NCBI GenBank assembly: GCA_041398025.1
Contig: JAWKVM010000001.1
Coordinates: 62,001 to 126,000, forward strand
Direction: 5' to 3'
DNA: 64,000 bases
From: JANQPX01 sp041398025
GTDB lineage: Bacteria; Pseudomonadota; Alphaproteobacteria; Geminicoccales; Geminicoccaceae
Part shown: positions 18,670 to 26,580 of the stretch, in pieces
Position numbering within the stretch: position 1 is the stretch's first letter
Layout: every line of letters starts with the position of its first letter
Program-made: the position numbers and the translations under genes
Notes under the pieces: model-generated
Seen by the model: the letters and a program-made list of their open reading frames with translations, nothing else
Database searches by the model: none
Told to the model about the DNA's origin: nothing

Positions 18670-19491
18670 ATGCGCGACCGAAACCCTGCCCTGCTGCGTG
18701 CGGCCCTGCTGACCCTGACCGCGACGGCGCTCGCCCTGCCGGCCGTCGCCCATGCCGCCGAAGGTCCTTATTTCGGCCTGAAGGCCGCGGGCATCTCGAC
18801 CGAGGACTCCGAAGCCGACGGCGTCGATATCGAATACGACACCGGATTCGGCATCAGCGGCCAGGTCGGCTACCAGTTCGACATCTTTCGCCTGGAGGGC
18901 GAGTTCGGCTATCAGGGCCTCGAAGGCCTGAGCGATACCGGTGTCAATTCGGATGTCGACATCGGGCGCTTCACCTTGAACGGCTATGTCGATCTGCCGA
19001 TCGCACCCAATGTCGGCCCCTATGTCGGCGGCGGCTTCGGCGTCGCCAACCTGTCGGCGCGCGACGACTTCGACGATGAGGATACCGCCTTCACCTGGCA
19101 TGCCGAGGCCGGGCTCAACGTCAATCTCACCGACCAGTTCGTGCTCTCGCCCTTCTATCGCTATCAGTGGATCGACACCGATCTCGGCCTGCAGAGCGAA
19201 GCGCTGACATCGCATCTGTTCGGCGTCTCGCTGCGCTATCTGCTGACCTGGCACGGCCGCTCCCATGGCGGCGATCGCTATTACAACCAGGGCTATGACA
19301 GCGGCGTCTATGGCAGCGGCTATACCGGCTATCGCTCCTATGATCGCTATGACCGCTACGATCGTCACTACCATGACGATTACTATGACCGCGACGACAA
19401 GAAGAAATCGCCGGAGGCCAAGGAACGCGATCGCTGCGGGTGGAAGGGCCCCGGCTGCGAGGACGAGGAAAGCGAGGACTGGAAGGGGTGA
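18670..19491 (+). CDS. outer-membrane beta-barrel protein with Asp/Tyr/His-rich tail
   Basis: A 273-residue protein with a signal peptide (cleavage after PAVAHAA, about residue 30) and an eight-strand, opacity/OmpA-like barrel. Alternating strands include YFGLKAAGIST, GFGISGQVGYQFD, LEGEFGYQGLEGL, FTLNGYVDLPI, GPYVGGGFGVANL and FVLSPFYRYQWID, ending at LFGVSLRYLLTW. After the barrel about 75 residues are low-complexity, rich in Tyr, Asp, Arg and His (SYDRYDRYDRHYHDDYYDRD), with a CGWKGPGC cysteine pair near the end. Such a tail could bind metal. The start has GGAGG 6 bp upstream. An earlier in-frame TTG is less likely. Confidence 0.82.
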   Translation: MRDRNPALLRAALLTLTATALALPAVAHAAEGPYFGLKAAGISTEDSEADGVDIEYDTGFGISGQVGYQFDIFRLEGEFGYQGLEGLSDTGVNSDVDIGRFTLNGYVDLPIAPNVGPYVGGGFGVANLSARDDFDDEDTAFTWHAEAGLNVNLTDQFVLSPFYRYQWIDTDLGLQSEALTSHLFGVSLRYLLTWHGRSHGGDRYYNQGYDSGVYGSGYTGYRSYDRYDRYDRHYHDDYYDRDDKKKSPEAKERDRCGWKGPGCEDEESEDWKG

Positions 19492-19611
19492 GGCCGGCCG
19501 AACGCGACGAGAATCCGGCCCGAGGCTGATCGCTGCGTCTTCGATCGTCCGAAAATTGCGCTAATGTCGCTGGCGACATCTGCGGGCTGGATGCAGGGGC
19601 GGGCGAGAGGC

Positions 19612-21162
19612 ATGAGCGAAGCGGACGGCAAGGTCCTTTTCATCGTCATCGATCAGCTGCGCGCGGATTGCCTGACAGGCGCGCTCGCGGACGCGGTCGA
19701 TCTGCCCAATCTGCGGGCCCTGATGGCGGAGGGGGTGACCTTTCGCCGGCACTACACGGTCACCGTTCCCTGCGGCCCGTCGCGCGCCAGCCTCTTGACC
19801 GGGCTCTATGCGATGAACCACCGCTCGGTCAGGAACGGCGCGCCGCTGGACGGCACGCTCGACACGCTGCCCAAGGAGCTCAGAAAGGCGGGCTATGCGC
19901 CGCTGCTGTTCGGCTACACCGACACCAGCGCCGATCCGCGCGGGCGCGATCCATCGGATCCTGCCCTGCGCAGCTACGAGGGCGTGATGCCGGGCTTCGA
20001 GCCGCTCCTGGCGATCCAATGGGAGAACAGCTTTCCCTGGCTGGCGGCGCTCGCCGCGAAGGGCTACGGGCTTCCCGCCGACTATTGGGACATCTATCGC
20101 CCCGTCGCCACCAACCCGTCCCGGCCGCCGGCGCTGACCGATCCCGCCCTCTACCGTGCCGAGGACAGCGACACGGCGTTCCTGACCGAGCACGCCATCG
20201 CCGCGCTTTCGGTGCGCCGCGCGCGGCCCTGGTTCGCGCATGTCAATTACATCCGGCCGCATCCGCCCTTCGTCGCCCCGGCGCCCTATAACAGCCTGTA
20301 CGCGCCCGATGCTCTGCCGGCACCTGCGGCAGGATCGATCGATGCGGAACGGGTCGTGCATCCGCTGATCGATGCCGCCTTCGCCAAGGCCGGGCGCGCG
20401 CCGCTCTCGATCGGGTTCGATCTCGACTGGAGCTCCATGGCGCCGGAGGACACCCAGGCGCTGCGCGCGGTCTATCTCGGTCTGGTGAGCGAGGTCGACG
20501 CCCAGATCGGGCGGCTGATCGAGAGCCTGAGGGCGTCGGACCAGCTCGACGACACGCTGATCGTCGTCACCTCGGACCATGGCGAGATGCTCGGGGATCA
20601 TCGTCTCTGGGGCAAGGAATGCTTCTACGAGCCCGCCTTCCACGTGCCGCTGATCATCCGCGATCCGAGACGGCCGGCCACGCGCGGCCAGGTGGTCGAT
20701 GCTTTCACCGAGTCGATCGACATCGCGCCGACCCTGCTCGACTGGCTCGGCCGCACGGCGCCGGCGGGATTCGACGGCCGCTCGCTGCTTCCCTTCCTCG
20801 AGGGCGGCATGCCGGCCGGATGGCGGGACTATGTGTTTGCCGAGCTCGATCTCGGCGATCCCGAGCAGCCGACCCGCTATCAGCAGCATCTCGGGCTGCC
20901 GATGAGCCGGTGCAATCTCGCGGTTCTGCGCGAGCGGCGCTTCAAATACATCCATGTCAATGGCGGCCTGCCGCCGCTTCTGTTCGACCTGATCGAGGAC
21001 CCGGACGAGACCAGAAATCTGGCCGCCGACCCTGCCTTCGCGCCCGAACTCCTGCGCCTGGCCGGCCGCATGCTCGACCACCGCATGACCCATGCGGACC
21101 ATCGTCTCTCCAGGCTGAAGCTGACCGAACGCGGGGTGATCGAGGCGCCGGCGGAGCGTTAG
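19612..21162 (+). CDS. sulfatase / phosphonate monoester hydrolase family enzyme
   Basis: A soluble hydrolase of about 516 residues in the alkaline phosphatase superfamily. The metal-binding start is VLFIVIDQLRADCL, and the formylglycine motif is CGPSRAS in TVPCGPSRASLLTG, with the Cys that sulfatase-modifying enzymes oxidise. A second metal site is TLIVVTSDHGEMLGDH, and WGKECFYEPAFHVPLIIRDP carries the conserved Lys and His. The pattern is closest to alphaproteobacterial phosphonate monoester hydrolases/arylsulfatases. The start is uncertain: ATGs at 19564 and 19591 are in frame, but 19612 begins at the conserved region. No formylglycine-generating enzyme gene is in the window. Confidence 0.85.
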   Translation: MSEADGKVLFIVIDQLRADCLTGALADAVDLPNLRALMAEGVTFRRHYTVTVPCGPSRASLLTGLYAMNHRSVRNGAPLDGTLDTLPKELRKAGYAPLLFGYTDTSADPRGRDPSDPALRSYEGVMPGFEPLLAIQWENSFPWLAALAAKGYGLPADYWDIYRPVATNPSRPPALTDPALYRAEDSDTAFLTEHAIAALSVRRARPWFAHVNYIRPHPPFVAPAPYNSLYAPDALPAPAAGSIDAERVVHPLIDAAFAKAGRAPLSIGFDLDWSSMAPEDTQALRAVYLGLVSEVDAQIGRLIESLRASDQLDDTLIVVTSDHGEMLGDHRLWGKECFYEPAFHVPLIIRDPRRPATRGQVVDAFTESIDIAPTLLDWLGRTAPAGFDGRSLLPFLEGGMPAGWRDYVFAELDLGDPEQPTRYQQHLGLPMSRCNLAVLRERRFKYIHVNGGLPPLLFDLIEDPDETRNLAADPAFAPELLRLAGRMLDHRMTHADHRLSRLKLTERGVIEAPAER

Positions 21163-21183
21163 GCACGCCCCCTTGCGACGGTC

Positions 21184-21936
21184 TCATCCGCCCCAGAGCG
21201 TCCAGCCCATGGCGTCCAGAATCAGGTTGAGTGCCAGGGCGGTGATGAGAAGCTTCGTGATGAGCTTGAGCGTGCCTTGTCCCGTTGCTATCAGAAGATG
21301 CCTGCCGCACAGGCTGCCCAGCATGGTGACGACGATGAGAGCGCCGATGATCTGCCAGTTTTCGATGAAGCTCGCGCCGATGGTCACGAAGACGACGATC
21401 TTTCCGACATGCTGCAGGGCTGCGCAGGCATTGACCGTGGCCACGACGACCTTGTGATCGTCGAAGGCCCTGCCGAACATCGTGAGCAGCATGGGACGGG
21501 TGGCGCCGACGAAAACCGAGAGGAAGGACGTCACCAGACCGCACTGCCACGGGTAATGGCGGCTTTGCGTGAGCGAGGCAGGATAGTACCCCCAGGTCGA
21601 GAAGAGCAGAAAGCTTCCAAGCACCAGGGCGAGGGCTTGATGGCTCAGCTGGCCAACCAGCGGGACCGCCAGGCCGAGCCCGATGATCGAGCCGACAACG
21701 AAGGGAAGGATGAGGGCATAGTTGGCGAACTTCCTGAGGAGGTTCCAGCCGAAAAAACTGCCGGCCAGCATGATGCACGCATGGGTCGGTATCACCGTCG
21801 GCGCCGGCATGACGGTCGCCAGACCGACGAGCAGCAATCCGCCGCCAGCGCCGACGGACGTGCTCAGCAATGCAGCGATGAAGGTCGTGACCAGCAGGAA
21901 GATGCCCTGAGCGGAGGCGAGGTCGGCTAAGTTCAC
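21184..21936 (-). CDS. TauE/SafE (TSUP) family permease
   Basis: A 250-residue membrane protein with about eight helices. The family repeat is seen at ALLSTSVGAGGGLLLVGLAT (about 20-40) and again in the second half at FLSVFVGATRPMLLTM. TSUP proteins export sulfite or sulfoacetate, or move other small anions. The cargo here is not determinable. It is convergent with the sulfatase-superfamily gene (21-bp gap), and a sulfite-export role beside a sulfatase is attractive but unproven. It is divergent from the TAXI gene at 22211. Confidence 0.82.
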   Translation of the reverse strand: MNLADLASAQGIFLLVTTFIAALLSTSVGAGGGLLLVGLATVMPAPTVIPTHACIMLAGSFFGWNLLRKFANYALILPFVVGSIIGLGLAVPLVGQLSHQALALVLGSFLLFSTWGYYPASLTQSRHYPWQCGLVTSFLSVFVGATRPMLLTMFGRAFDDHKVVVATVNACAALQHVGKIVVFVTIGASFIENWQIIGALIVVTMLGSLCGRHLLIATGQGTLKLITKLLITALALNLILDAMGWTLWGG

Positions 21937-22210
21937 CTTGGGCGAAGTCCCTTTTCTTCCGATCGCTGGATTGTCCTGAGCCTAGCAGATTGGCCCGGCA
22001 CTGAGAATTGCCCGCGAACGATGACTCAAGACCTGTCCGGCACGGACGGGACACCAGAAGGCATGGCGCCACCGCCGTAGTCATCAACTTCTGAGTGTCA
22101 CATAGAACCAGTACTTCGAAGCATACGCGAAGTCATGAAACCCTTGTATTGGGCGGCCATTCAGATGCATAGTCCGCGCGTCAGCGGACCTGAACGACAA
22201 GGTCATTCGA

Positions 22211-23248
22211 ATGCAAGCAACAATCCATGCCACAAGATTATTTGCTGAGGTTGTGGTGTCGGCGCGAACGCTTCTTTTGGGGACTGGCCTCGCGGCCAGT
22301 TTGACCGTTCCTTTGATGCCGGCTTCGGGGCAGGAAAGCAAAACCTACGCGGAAACGCCGAAAGACATTGTGCATTTGCTGACCGGGACTGGGCATTCAA
22401 CATCTGCTTATCTTGCCGATGATATGCGCATGGTGCTGTCTTCGAACGCCGACTTCCAGCTTTTGCCATCGATAACCGATGGTGACCTGGCAAATATCGA
22501 GGATATCCTGGCACTGGACTTCGTCGATCTGATCTTTTCTCATATAAACGTTCTCGAATATTTTTTCGAAACCGGCCTGGAGCCCAAAATCAAGCAAAAG
22601 CTTTCATATTTGACCAAGATGCACAATGAAGAATTTCATCTTCTTGCGCGAGCCGATATATCGAATTTTTCGATGTTGAACGGTAAAAAAGTCAATATCG
22701 GCCAGAACGTCGATGTGACCTACATAACCGCGACCGAAATCTTTCATCAGAACGGTGTCGACGTCATAGCCACGACATCGCCGCACCTGATGGCCTATTC
22801 GCTACTCAAGGCTGGTGAGATCGACGCGATGGCGATTGTCGACGGCAGTCCCAGCGATCTGTTGCGCCTGGCCTCGCTGGACGATGGCGTTCGCCTGCTC
22901 GACGTTCCTGCCGAAGGGCTGAGCAAGACCTACGTGCCGAGCCGATTGGACAACAAGGACTATCCAAAGCTGCTGGCACCCGGAGACTCGATTGCGACGG
23001 TTGCCGTGCCGACCGTGCTCATGGCCTATGCCTGGCCCGATGGATCCGAAAAGAGGGGCGCCCTGGACAGGTTCATCGACGCCTTCCTGGAGGCGCTGCC
23101 GACCCTGCGCTCGCGTGAGCGAGCGTTTCATGTCAAATGGCAGGAAGTCGACCTGTGGGCTCCTTTGCTTGGCGGCTGGCAGCGCGATCCTTACCTGATC
23201 GAGCGCCTCAATCCCATGAAGCGCTTCAAGGGGAGCGGGAATGGATAA
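22211..23248 (+). CDS. orphan TAXI-family solute-binding protein 1
   Basis: A 345-residue periplasmic binding protein with a Sec leader ending near PASGQ (about 41). Its order of motifs is shared with the two other TAXI-like proteins in this window: LLPSITDGDLANIEDILALD, then NVLEYFFETGLEP, EEFHLLARADI, LNGKKVNIGQN, LLKAGEIDAMAIVDG, YPKLLAPGDSIATVAVPTVL and FHVKWQEVDLW. The usual TRAP (DctM-like) permease is absent on both sides. The 5' half is clearly more AT-rich than nearby genes (for example around 22540-22720), a sign of different ancestry or relaxed codon use. The ligand is unknown. Confidence 0.8.
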   Translation: MQATIHATRLFAEVVVSARTLLLGTGLAASLTVPLMPASGQESKTYAETPKDIVHLLTGTGHSTSAYLADDMRMVLSSNADFQLLPSITDGDLANIEDILALDFVDLIFSHINVLEYFFETGLEPKIKQKLSYLTKMHNEEFHLLARADISNFSMLNGKKVNIGQNVDVTYITATEIFHQNGVDVIATTSPHLMAYSLLKAGEIDAMAIVDGSPSDLLRLASLDDGVRLLDVPAEGLSKTYVPSRLDNKDYPKLLAPGDSIATVAVPTVLMAYAWPDGSEKRGALDRFIDAFLEALPTLRSRERAFHVKWQEVDLWAPLLGGWQRDPYLIERLNPMKRFKGSGNG

Positions 23249-23702
23249 GGACCAGCCCGCCCCCGGTCTGAAGCACATCTCTCTCTGACGAAGCCGGCCG
23301 CCAGCGGGCAGACGACCGAACCAAGGCCCATAAGGGGGGCTTGCCTGTGAGAGGCGGTTTGCGAAGCCCGGTCTCTGGAACTCGTGAGGCTTATGCGCGA
23401 CCGCCGTCCACCGTCGGAAGCCGAAAGTCAGCCGGCGCCATAACCTTAGCGCAGCGGCGCATTCGGATGATTCACGAGCCGCAGTACTAGGTTATTGGTT
23501 TTGCATCAATTTTTCCAAACACCGCTGATCGCTCTGTTTGGATCGATGCACTAGAAAAAAAATCCTGCTCCGCATGAGGAGCAGGATTTTACGCATAGCA
23601 CCTTGTTTGTCACCTGGTCCTTCAGCCCGTGCGACTGGACTGGAACCAAGGAACGATCGTTGATCCGTTCATTCGCCCCTTCTTGCGGGGCGAGCACCGC
23701 GT
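23249..23702. other. intergenic region between convergent TAXI genes
   Basis: About 450 bp between the stops of two convergent TAXI-like genes. It contains one strong terminator (23555-23590), listed separately. The remainder shows no gene, tRNA or repeat I can recognise. Confidence 0.6.
23555..23590 (-). terminator. strong rho-independent terminator, probably bidirectional
   Basis: A perfect 13-bp stem (left arm 23559-23571, right arm 23578-23590, core ATCCTGCTCC / GGAGCAGGAT) encloses the loop GCATGA. The plus strand has eight A before the stem (a T-run for minus-strand transcripts) and TTTT at its end. It lies 113 bp past the stop of the minus-strand TAXI gene and about 300 bp past the plus-strand one. 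Confidence 0.85.
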
Positions 23703-24650
23703 CTAGCGGCTGCTCACCTGCAGGAGCGGGAACAGGCGGGTCCAGCCCGGCACGTCGGCCGCGAGATCCATGGTCTTCCACTTGGGATGGTAGGGATCGT
23801 GATGGAGCTTTTCGGAATTCTCGAACAACGCCTTCGCAAACAGCTCGACGGCATGACGGCGAGGGTGCCCCTCCGGCCATCTGTAGGCCGCCATGACCGT
23901 CCCCACCTCAACGGTGTCGATCGTCTGACCCGGCGCGATGAGGTTGGGATAATCGTCGCTGCTCAACGTGGTCGGCGCATAGGTTTTTGCGGTGATCCGA
24001 TCCGTGGGTATGGAGAGGAGGTGCAGCCCGTCGCTCTCCTTCAGGTCCTGGAAGACGTCGATCGGACTGCCGCCCATCCAGAACATCGCGTCGATCTCAC
24101 CATCTTTCAGCTTGACCATCGCGGTCTCATGAAGATCGACGCCGGCTTCGACCTTGATGCCGAGATTGTCGAAGATGATGCTCGCCGACAGGAAGGAGCC
24201 GGAGCCGTTCCAGCCGAAGTTCACCTTCCGGCCCTCGAGATCATCGATCGAGTTGATCTCGTTCCGCGCCAGGAGGTGGGCCTCTTCAAGGCCGAGCGAG
24301 GCAATGTAGCCGAGCTTGTTGCCGATATTGGATTCGAGCTCGAACTCCTGATAGAAGTCGAGGACATCGCCCTGCGTGAGCGCAATATCGACGCCGCGAA
24401 GATAGAGAAGGTCTTCGATATTGCCGAGAGAGCCGCGTCCGAGGATCGGCAGAACCCGAAGGCCGGGCACCTCGTTCAGCACCGCCGCAAGGTCGTCGGC
24501 GAACACGGTCAAGGTGCCGGTGCGCTTTGCTGCGACAATGCCGACGACGCCGTCATTGACCGTTTCCCGCCTATCTGCCGCATTCTGCGCAGAGGCTTGC
24601 GTCGTGGCAGCGATCAGTGCAACCATGCTGGCGACAATCAGACGTTTCAT
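23703..24650 (-). CDS. orphan TAXI-family solute-binding protein 2
   Basis: A 315-residue periplasmic protein starting MKRLIVASMVALIAATTQAS, a clean Sec leader cut after ASAQ. The body follows the same order as the other two window paralogues: VLPILGRGSLGNIEDLLYLR, GVDIALTQGDVLDFY, EEAHLLARNEI, LEGRKVNFGWNGSGSF, LKDGEIDAMFWMGGSP, GLHLLSIPT, YPNLIAPGQTID and HPKWKTMDLAADVPGW. The upstream 21 codons of open frame have no leader and are rejected as start. There is no TRAP permease beside it. Its closest-looking relative here is the protein at 57599. The ligand is unknown. Confidence 0.85.
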   Translation of the reverse strand: MKRLIVASMVALIAATTQASAQNAADRRETVNDGVVGIVAAKRTGTLTVFADDLAAVLNEVPGLRVLPILGRGSLGNIEDLLYLRGVDIALTQGDVLDFYQEFELESNIGNKLGYIASLGLEEAHLLARNEINSIDDLEGRKVNFGWNGSGSFLSASIIFDNLGIKVEAGVDLHETAMVKLKDGEIDAMFWMGGSPIDVFQDLKESDGLHLLSIPTDRITAKTYAPTTLSSDDYPNLIAPGQTIDTVEVGTVMAAYRWPEGHPRRHAVELFAKALFENSEKLHHDPYHPKWKTMDLAADVPGWTRLFPLLQVSSR

Positions 24651-24840
24651 TACCCCGCCCTCTATTCTTGGAGAATCAGCCCGCTGTAAATCATCTGTAA
24701 CGCGCGAAGTCAATTATCGAATTTTAGGAAAATTTGATGCTGCTCAATCCAGAGACGTCATGCCACCTTTGGCAGTACTACTTCGGAGCTGGATGGACTC
24801 TCTGACCAGAGCCTGCTGTTCCGTCCGGCGCACCTCCGCT

Positions 24841-25857
24841 TCAGATGGCGAAGTCCGTGAGATTCAGGGTCGACGCCTTGCCGAGATGACGGCGGTTTTT
24901 CTTCAGCCAGACGTCGGCGGCGCTGCGTCCGGCATCTTTCAGATAAGTCAGGAAATTCCAGGCGGTGTTGTTCTTGCTGCTGGTGCCGAGCGGCGCCATG
25001 ACCGCGGGGTCGGCGATCAGGTGAAAGTAGATCGGGCGGTAGCGTTCGCTCTTGAGGGCGCCGGTTTCGAGCAGGCCGGTGATGGTGGCGATGCTGTCGA
25101 GCTCGCGCATCAGGCTGGCGTTCATGGTGATCTCGTTCAGCCGGTCCATGATGTCCCTTGACGTGATCGGCAGGTCGGCGCGGTCGGTCGGGTTGAGCTG
25201 GACGATCAGGATGTCGTCGGCGCCGCAGGTGCGGATCAGCGGCTTCAGCACCGGATTGCCGGTGAACCCACCGTCCCAGTAGAACTCGCCGTCGATCTCG
25301 ACCGCGCGGTGCAGCTGCGGCAGGCAGGCAGACGCCAGGAAGGACTCCACCGTAAGGTCGGCATTGCTGAAGATCTTGAGGCGGTTGGTCTTGACGTTGG
25401 TGGCGCAGATGAAGAGCTTGATCGCCTTTTTGTCCTGCAGGCGGTCGAGCTTCAGATGGTCGTTCAGAAGGTCGCGCAGCGGGTTGCGGTCGAGCGGATT
25501 GAGCTGATAGGGCGAGACGAACTGCGCCATCACGTCCAGCCAGATGCTGGCGGGCGACCAGTCCATGTTCCAGGCCTGATTGAGATGGTGGAACGGCGTC
25601 GACTGGTAGGGATTGAAGGCGGCCGCGCCGAGATGGCTGAGCGCCCGCCAGAACCGCTCCAGCGCCTCACGCGCCGCCTCGCGGCCGTCGACCAGGCCGC
25701 AGGCGAGTATGCCGGCGTTCATCGCGCCGGCGCTGGTGCCGCTGATTCCCTGGATGTCCAGGGCCTCGTCCTCGAGCAGCCGATCGAGAACGCCCCAGGT
25801 GAAGGCGCCATGCGCGCCGCCGCCTTGAAGCGCTAGGGTCAAGCTCTGGGTGGTCAT
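24841..25857 (-). CDS. patatin-like phospholipase
   Basis: A 338-residue lipid acyl hydrolase of the RssA/patatin family with the full Ser-Asp dyad: oxyanion loop LALQGGGAHGAFTWG (about 8-22), nucleophile Ser in ISGTSAGAMNA (about 41), and the Asp of FYWDGGFTGNPVL (about 195). It has no leader peptide, so it is cytosolic or on the inner face of the membrane. It stands alone between the TAXI and moaB genes. Likely targets are membrane phospholipids or polyhydroxyalkanoate-type esters. The exact substrate is unknown. Confidence 0.9.
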   Translation of the reverse strand: MTTQSLTLALQGGGAHGAFTWGVLDRLLEDEALDIQGISGTSAGAMNAGILACGLVDGREAAREALERFWRALSHLGAAAFNPYQSTPFHHLNQAWNMDWSPASIWLDVMAQFVSPYQLNPLDRNPLRDLLNDHLKLDRLQDKKAIKLFICATNVKTNRLKIFSNADLTVESFLASACLPQLHRAVEIDGEFYWDGGFTGNPVLKPLIRTCGADDILIVQLNPTDRADLPITSRDIMDRLNEITMNASLMRELDSIATITGLLETGALKSERYRPIYFHLIADPAVMAPLGTSSKNNTAWNFLTYLKDAGRSAADVWLKKNRRHLGKASTLNLTDFAI

Positions 25858-25954
25858 CGTCGTCGATCAATCCGTTGGCAGAGCCTGATCGCTAGCAAAT
25901 CAACGACGAAAAATCGATGACAAAACAGCGGCCCGCTGTTGGGTTTGCCCGAGT

Positions 25955-26512
25955 CTACGCTGGTGCCCGCGGCATCTCGTGCTCGCGCAGGCGCGGGATC
26001 AGCTCGGCGAAATTGCAGGGGCGGTGGCGGATGTCGAGCTGGTTCTTCAAGATCTCGTCCCAGCCATCGCGGCAGGCGCCGGGCGAGCCCGGCAGCGCGA
26101 ACAGATAGGTGCCCCTGGCGACGCCCGCGGTCGCGCGGGACTGCAGCGCCGAGGTGCCGATCTTCTGAAAGCTGATCATGCGGAACATCTCGCCGAAGCC
26201 CGGGATCTCCTTTTCCGCGACCTTGGCGAGCGCTTCGGGCGTGACGTCGCGGCCGGTGACGCCGGTGCCGCCGGTGCTGATCACCACCTCGACGCCGGGA
26301 TCCTCGATCCAGGCCCTGAACTGCGCGGCGATGGTCTCGGCGTCGTCCCTGACGATAGCGCGGCCCGCAAGCTCGTGTCCCGCCTGGGTCAGCCGCTCCA
26401 CCAGAAGATCGCCGGACCGGTCATCCTCCAGGCTCCGGCTGTCGGACACGGTCAGCACTGCAATCCTAAGCGCCTGGAAGGCCCGGCTTTCGTCAATCCC
26501 CGCCATGCTCAC
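25955..26512 (-). CDS. moaB: molybdenum cofactor biosynthesis protein B
   Basis: A 185-residue MoaB/MogA-fold protein of molybdopterin biosynthesis. Recognisable are RIAVLTVSDSRSLEDDRSG (about 16-34), the VVISTGGTGVTGRDVTPEA loop (about 80-98) that binds molybdopterin, and the C-terminal ALPGSPGACRDGWDEIL. MoaB-type proteins adenylylate molybdopterin or act in an accessory way. Length and C-terminus fit MoaB better than MogA. It is on the same strand as the lytic transglycosylase gene, whose stop lies 68 bp upstream. No other mo genes are nearby. Confidence 0.9.
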   Translation of the reverse strand: MSMAGIDESRAFQALRIAVLTVSDSRSLEDDRSGDLLVERLTQAGHELAGRAIVRDDAETIAAQFRAWIEDPGVEVVISTGGTGVTGRDVTPEALAKVAEKEIPGFGEMFRMISFQKIGTSALQSRATAGVARGTYLFALPGSPGACRDGWDEILKNQLDIRHRPCNFAELIPRLREHEMPRAPA

Positions 26513-26580
26513 TCATCCTTCCAACCGTTCGCCATCGAGGCGAAGCCTCGAAACCCGTCAACCCCGGGGCTGGCAGCCCC

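Noticed and set aside
26566..26580. Terminator at the end of the lytic transglycosylase gene
   Set aside because: GGGGCT/AGCCCC forms a short stem that touches the stop codon, but no T-run follows on the minus strand.
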